A DNA stretch of 5,710 nucleotides from the NCBI GenBank assembly GCA_023133395.1, contig JAGLWO010000639.1:1-5710 (forward strand). Direction: 5' to 3'. Within the stretch, counting starts at the first letter, position 1. Every line of letters starts with the position of its first letter. Positions 5,470-5,710 of the stretch are shown here, one piece after another. Under the pieces are notes generated by a model, which saw nothing but the letters and a program-made list of their open reading frames with translations, made no database searches and was not told where the DNA came from. The stretch is from Candidatus Cloacimonadota bacterium. GTDB lineage: Bacteria > Cloacimonadota > Cloacimonadia > Cloacimonadales > TCS61. The position numbers and the translations under genes were made by a program.

Positions 5470-5710
5470 ATGGAACTTCTTAAACGAATTATAATTGGAG
5501 TGATTTTTATTCCATTAATATTAGCCATTTTTTATATTGGTGGAATTGCTCTATCTTCATTTCTGGGTTTAGTTGTATTCATACAAATGTATGAACTCCG
5601 GGAAATGCTTATTAAAAAAGGCATAACGATCCCCATTTTAATATTACCCATAAGTATTGTGGTTTTTATAACATCCGTATATTGTGGGTTACACAAAATT
5701 TTGGCTTCAA
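5470..5710 (+). CDS. cdsA: Phosphatidate cytidylyltransferase (CDP-diglyceride synthase), 3' end missing
   Basis: CdsA makes CDP-diacylglycerol from phosphatidate and CTP, the branch point of phospholipid synthesis, in the inner membrane. Only the first 80 residues are in the window, so the catalytic C-terminal signature is not visible. The start MELLKRIIIGVIFIPLILAIFY is the classic CdsA opening (KRI.G). It is followed by two more hydrophobic stretches (about 24-39 and 54-71) around the short cytoplasmic YELREMLIKKGI, which also fits the family. Position directly after uppS supports the call. The start is not certain: AGGA abuts the ATG at 5470 too closely to be a normal ribosome site. An in-frame TTG at 5434, overlapping uppS by 14 bases, would add 12 polar residues. 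A five-codon ORF (5450-5467) ends 2 bases before the ATG and could feed ribosomes to it by reinitiation. Confidence 0.88.
   Translation, partial: MELLKRIIIGVIFIPLILAIFYIGGIALSSFLGLVVFIQMYELREMLIKKGITIPILILPISIVVFITSVYCGLHKILAS

Overview
The window is AT-rich bacterial DNA with six genes, two cut by the window edges. The best clue to the organism is the C-terminal domain of the secreted nuclease at 462-1568. It has a YPNPFN motif and a FlgD-like/type IX secretion (T9SS type A) sorting domain, typical of the FCB superphylum. Very low GC with this exact style of domain (YPNPFN, IYNIKGQKIK, GVYFYYLKV) suggests a Candidatus Cloacimonadota-like or related candidate phylum. This is inference; there is no rRNA or other taxonomic marker here.

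Layout. Positions 1-459 (+) are the 3' part of a metallo-beta-lactamase-fold hydrolase. It meets, tail to tail with a 2-bp gap, a minus-strand gene (462-1568) for an exported endonuclease I family nuclease. A 153-bp divergent intergenic region (1569-1721) holds outward-facing TTGACA boxes inside a perfect 10-bp inverted repeat. From there a plus-strand gene cluster runs to the window end: trmB (tRNA m7G46 methyltransferase), a dGTPase-like HD hydrolase overlapping trmB by one base, prfB (release factor 2), uppS (undecaprenyl diphosphate synthase) and the start of cdsA (CDP-diglyceride synthase).

The cluster mixes housekeeping jobs: tRNA modification, dNTP pool control, translation termination, and the lipid-carrier and phospholipid steps of envelope synthesis. 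The uppS-cdsA pair is a common bacterial arrangement. The short gaps (-1, 59, 34 and 22 bp) suggest one transcription unit, possibly with an extra promoter before prfB.

The most informative non-obvious feature is that prfB is split by an in-frame TGA at codon 25. It sits in a textbook programmed +1 frameshift site (AGGAGG, 3 nt, CTT TGA C), so the real protein starts at 3568 and is about 369 residues long. A second point of interest is a run of four 7-bp repeats inside the sorting domain of the nuclease gene. A change in copy number there would throw the export signal out of frame. I saw no RNA genes, CRISPR arrays or insertion sequences, and nothing that amounts to a wholly new system.
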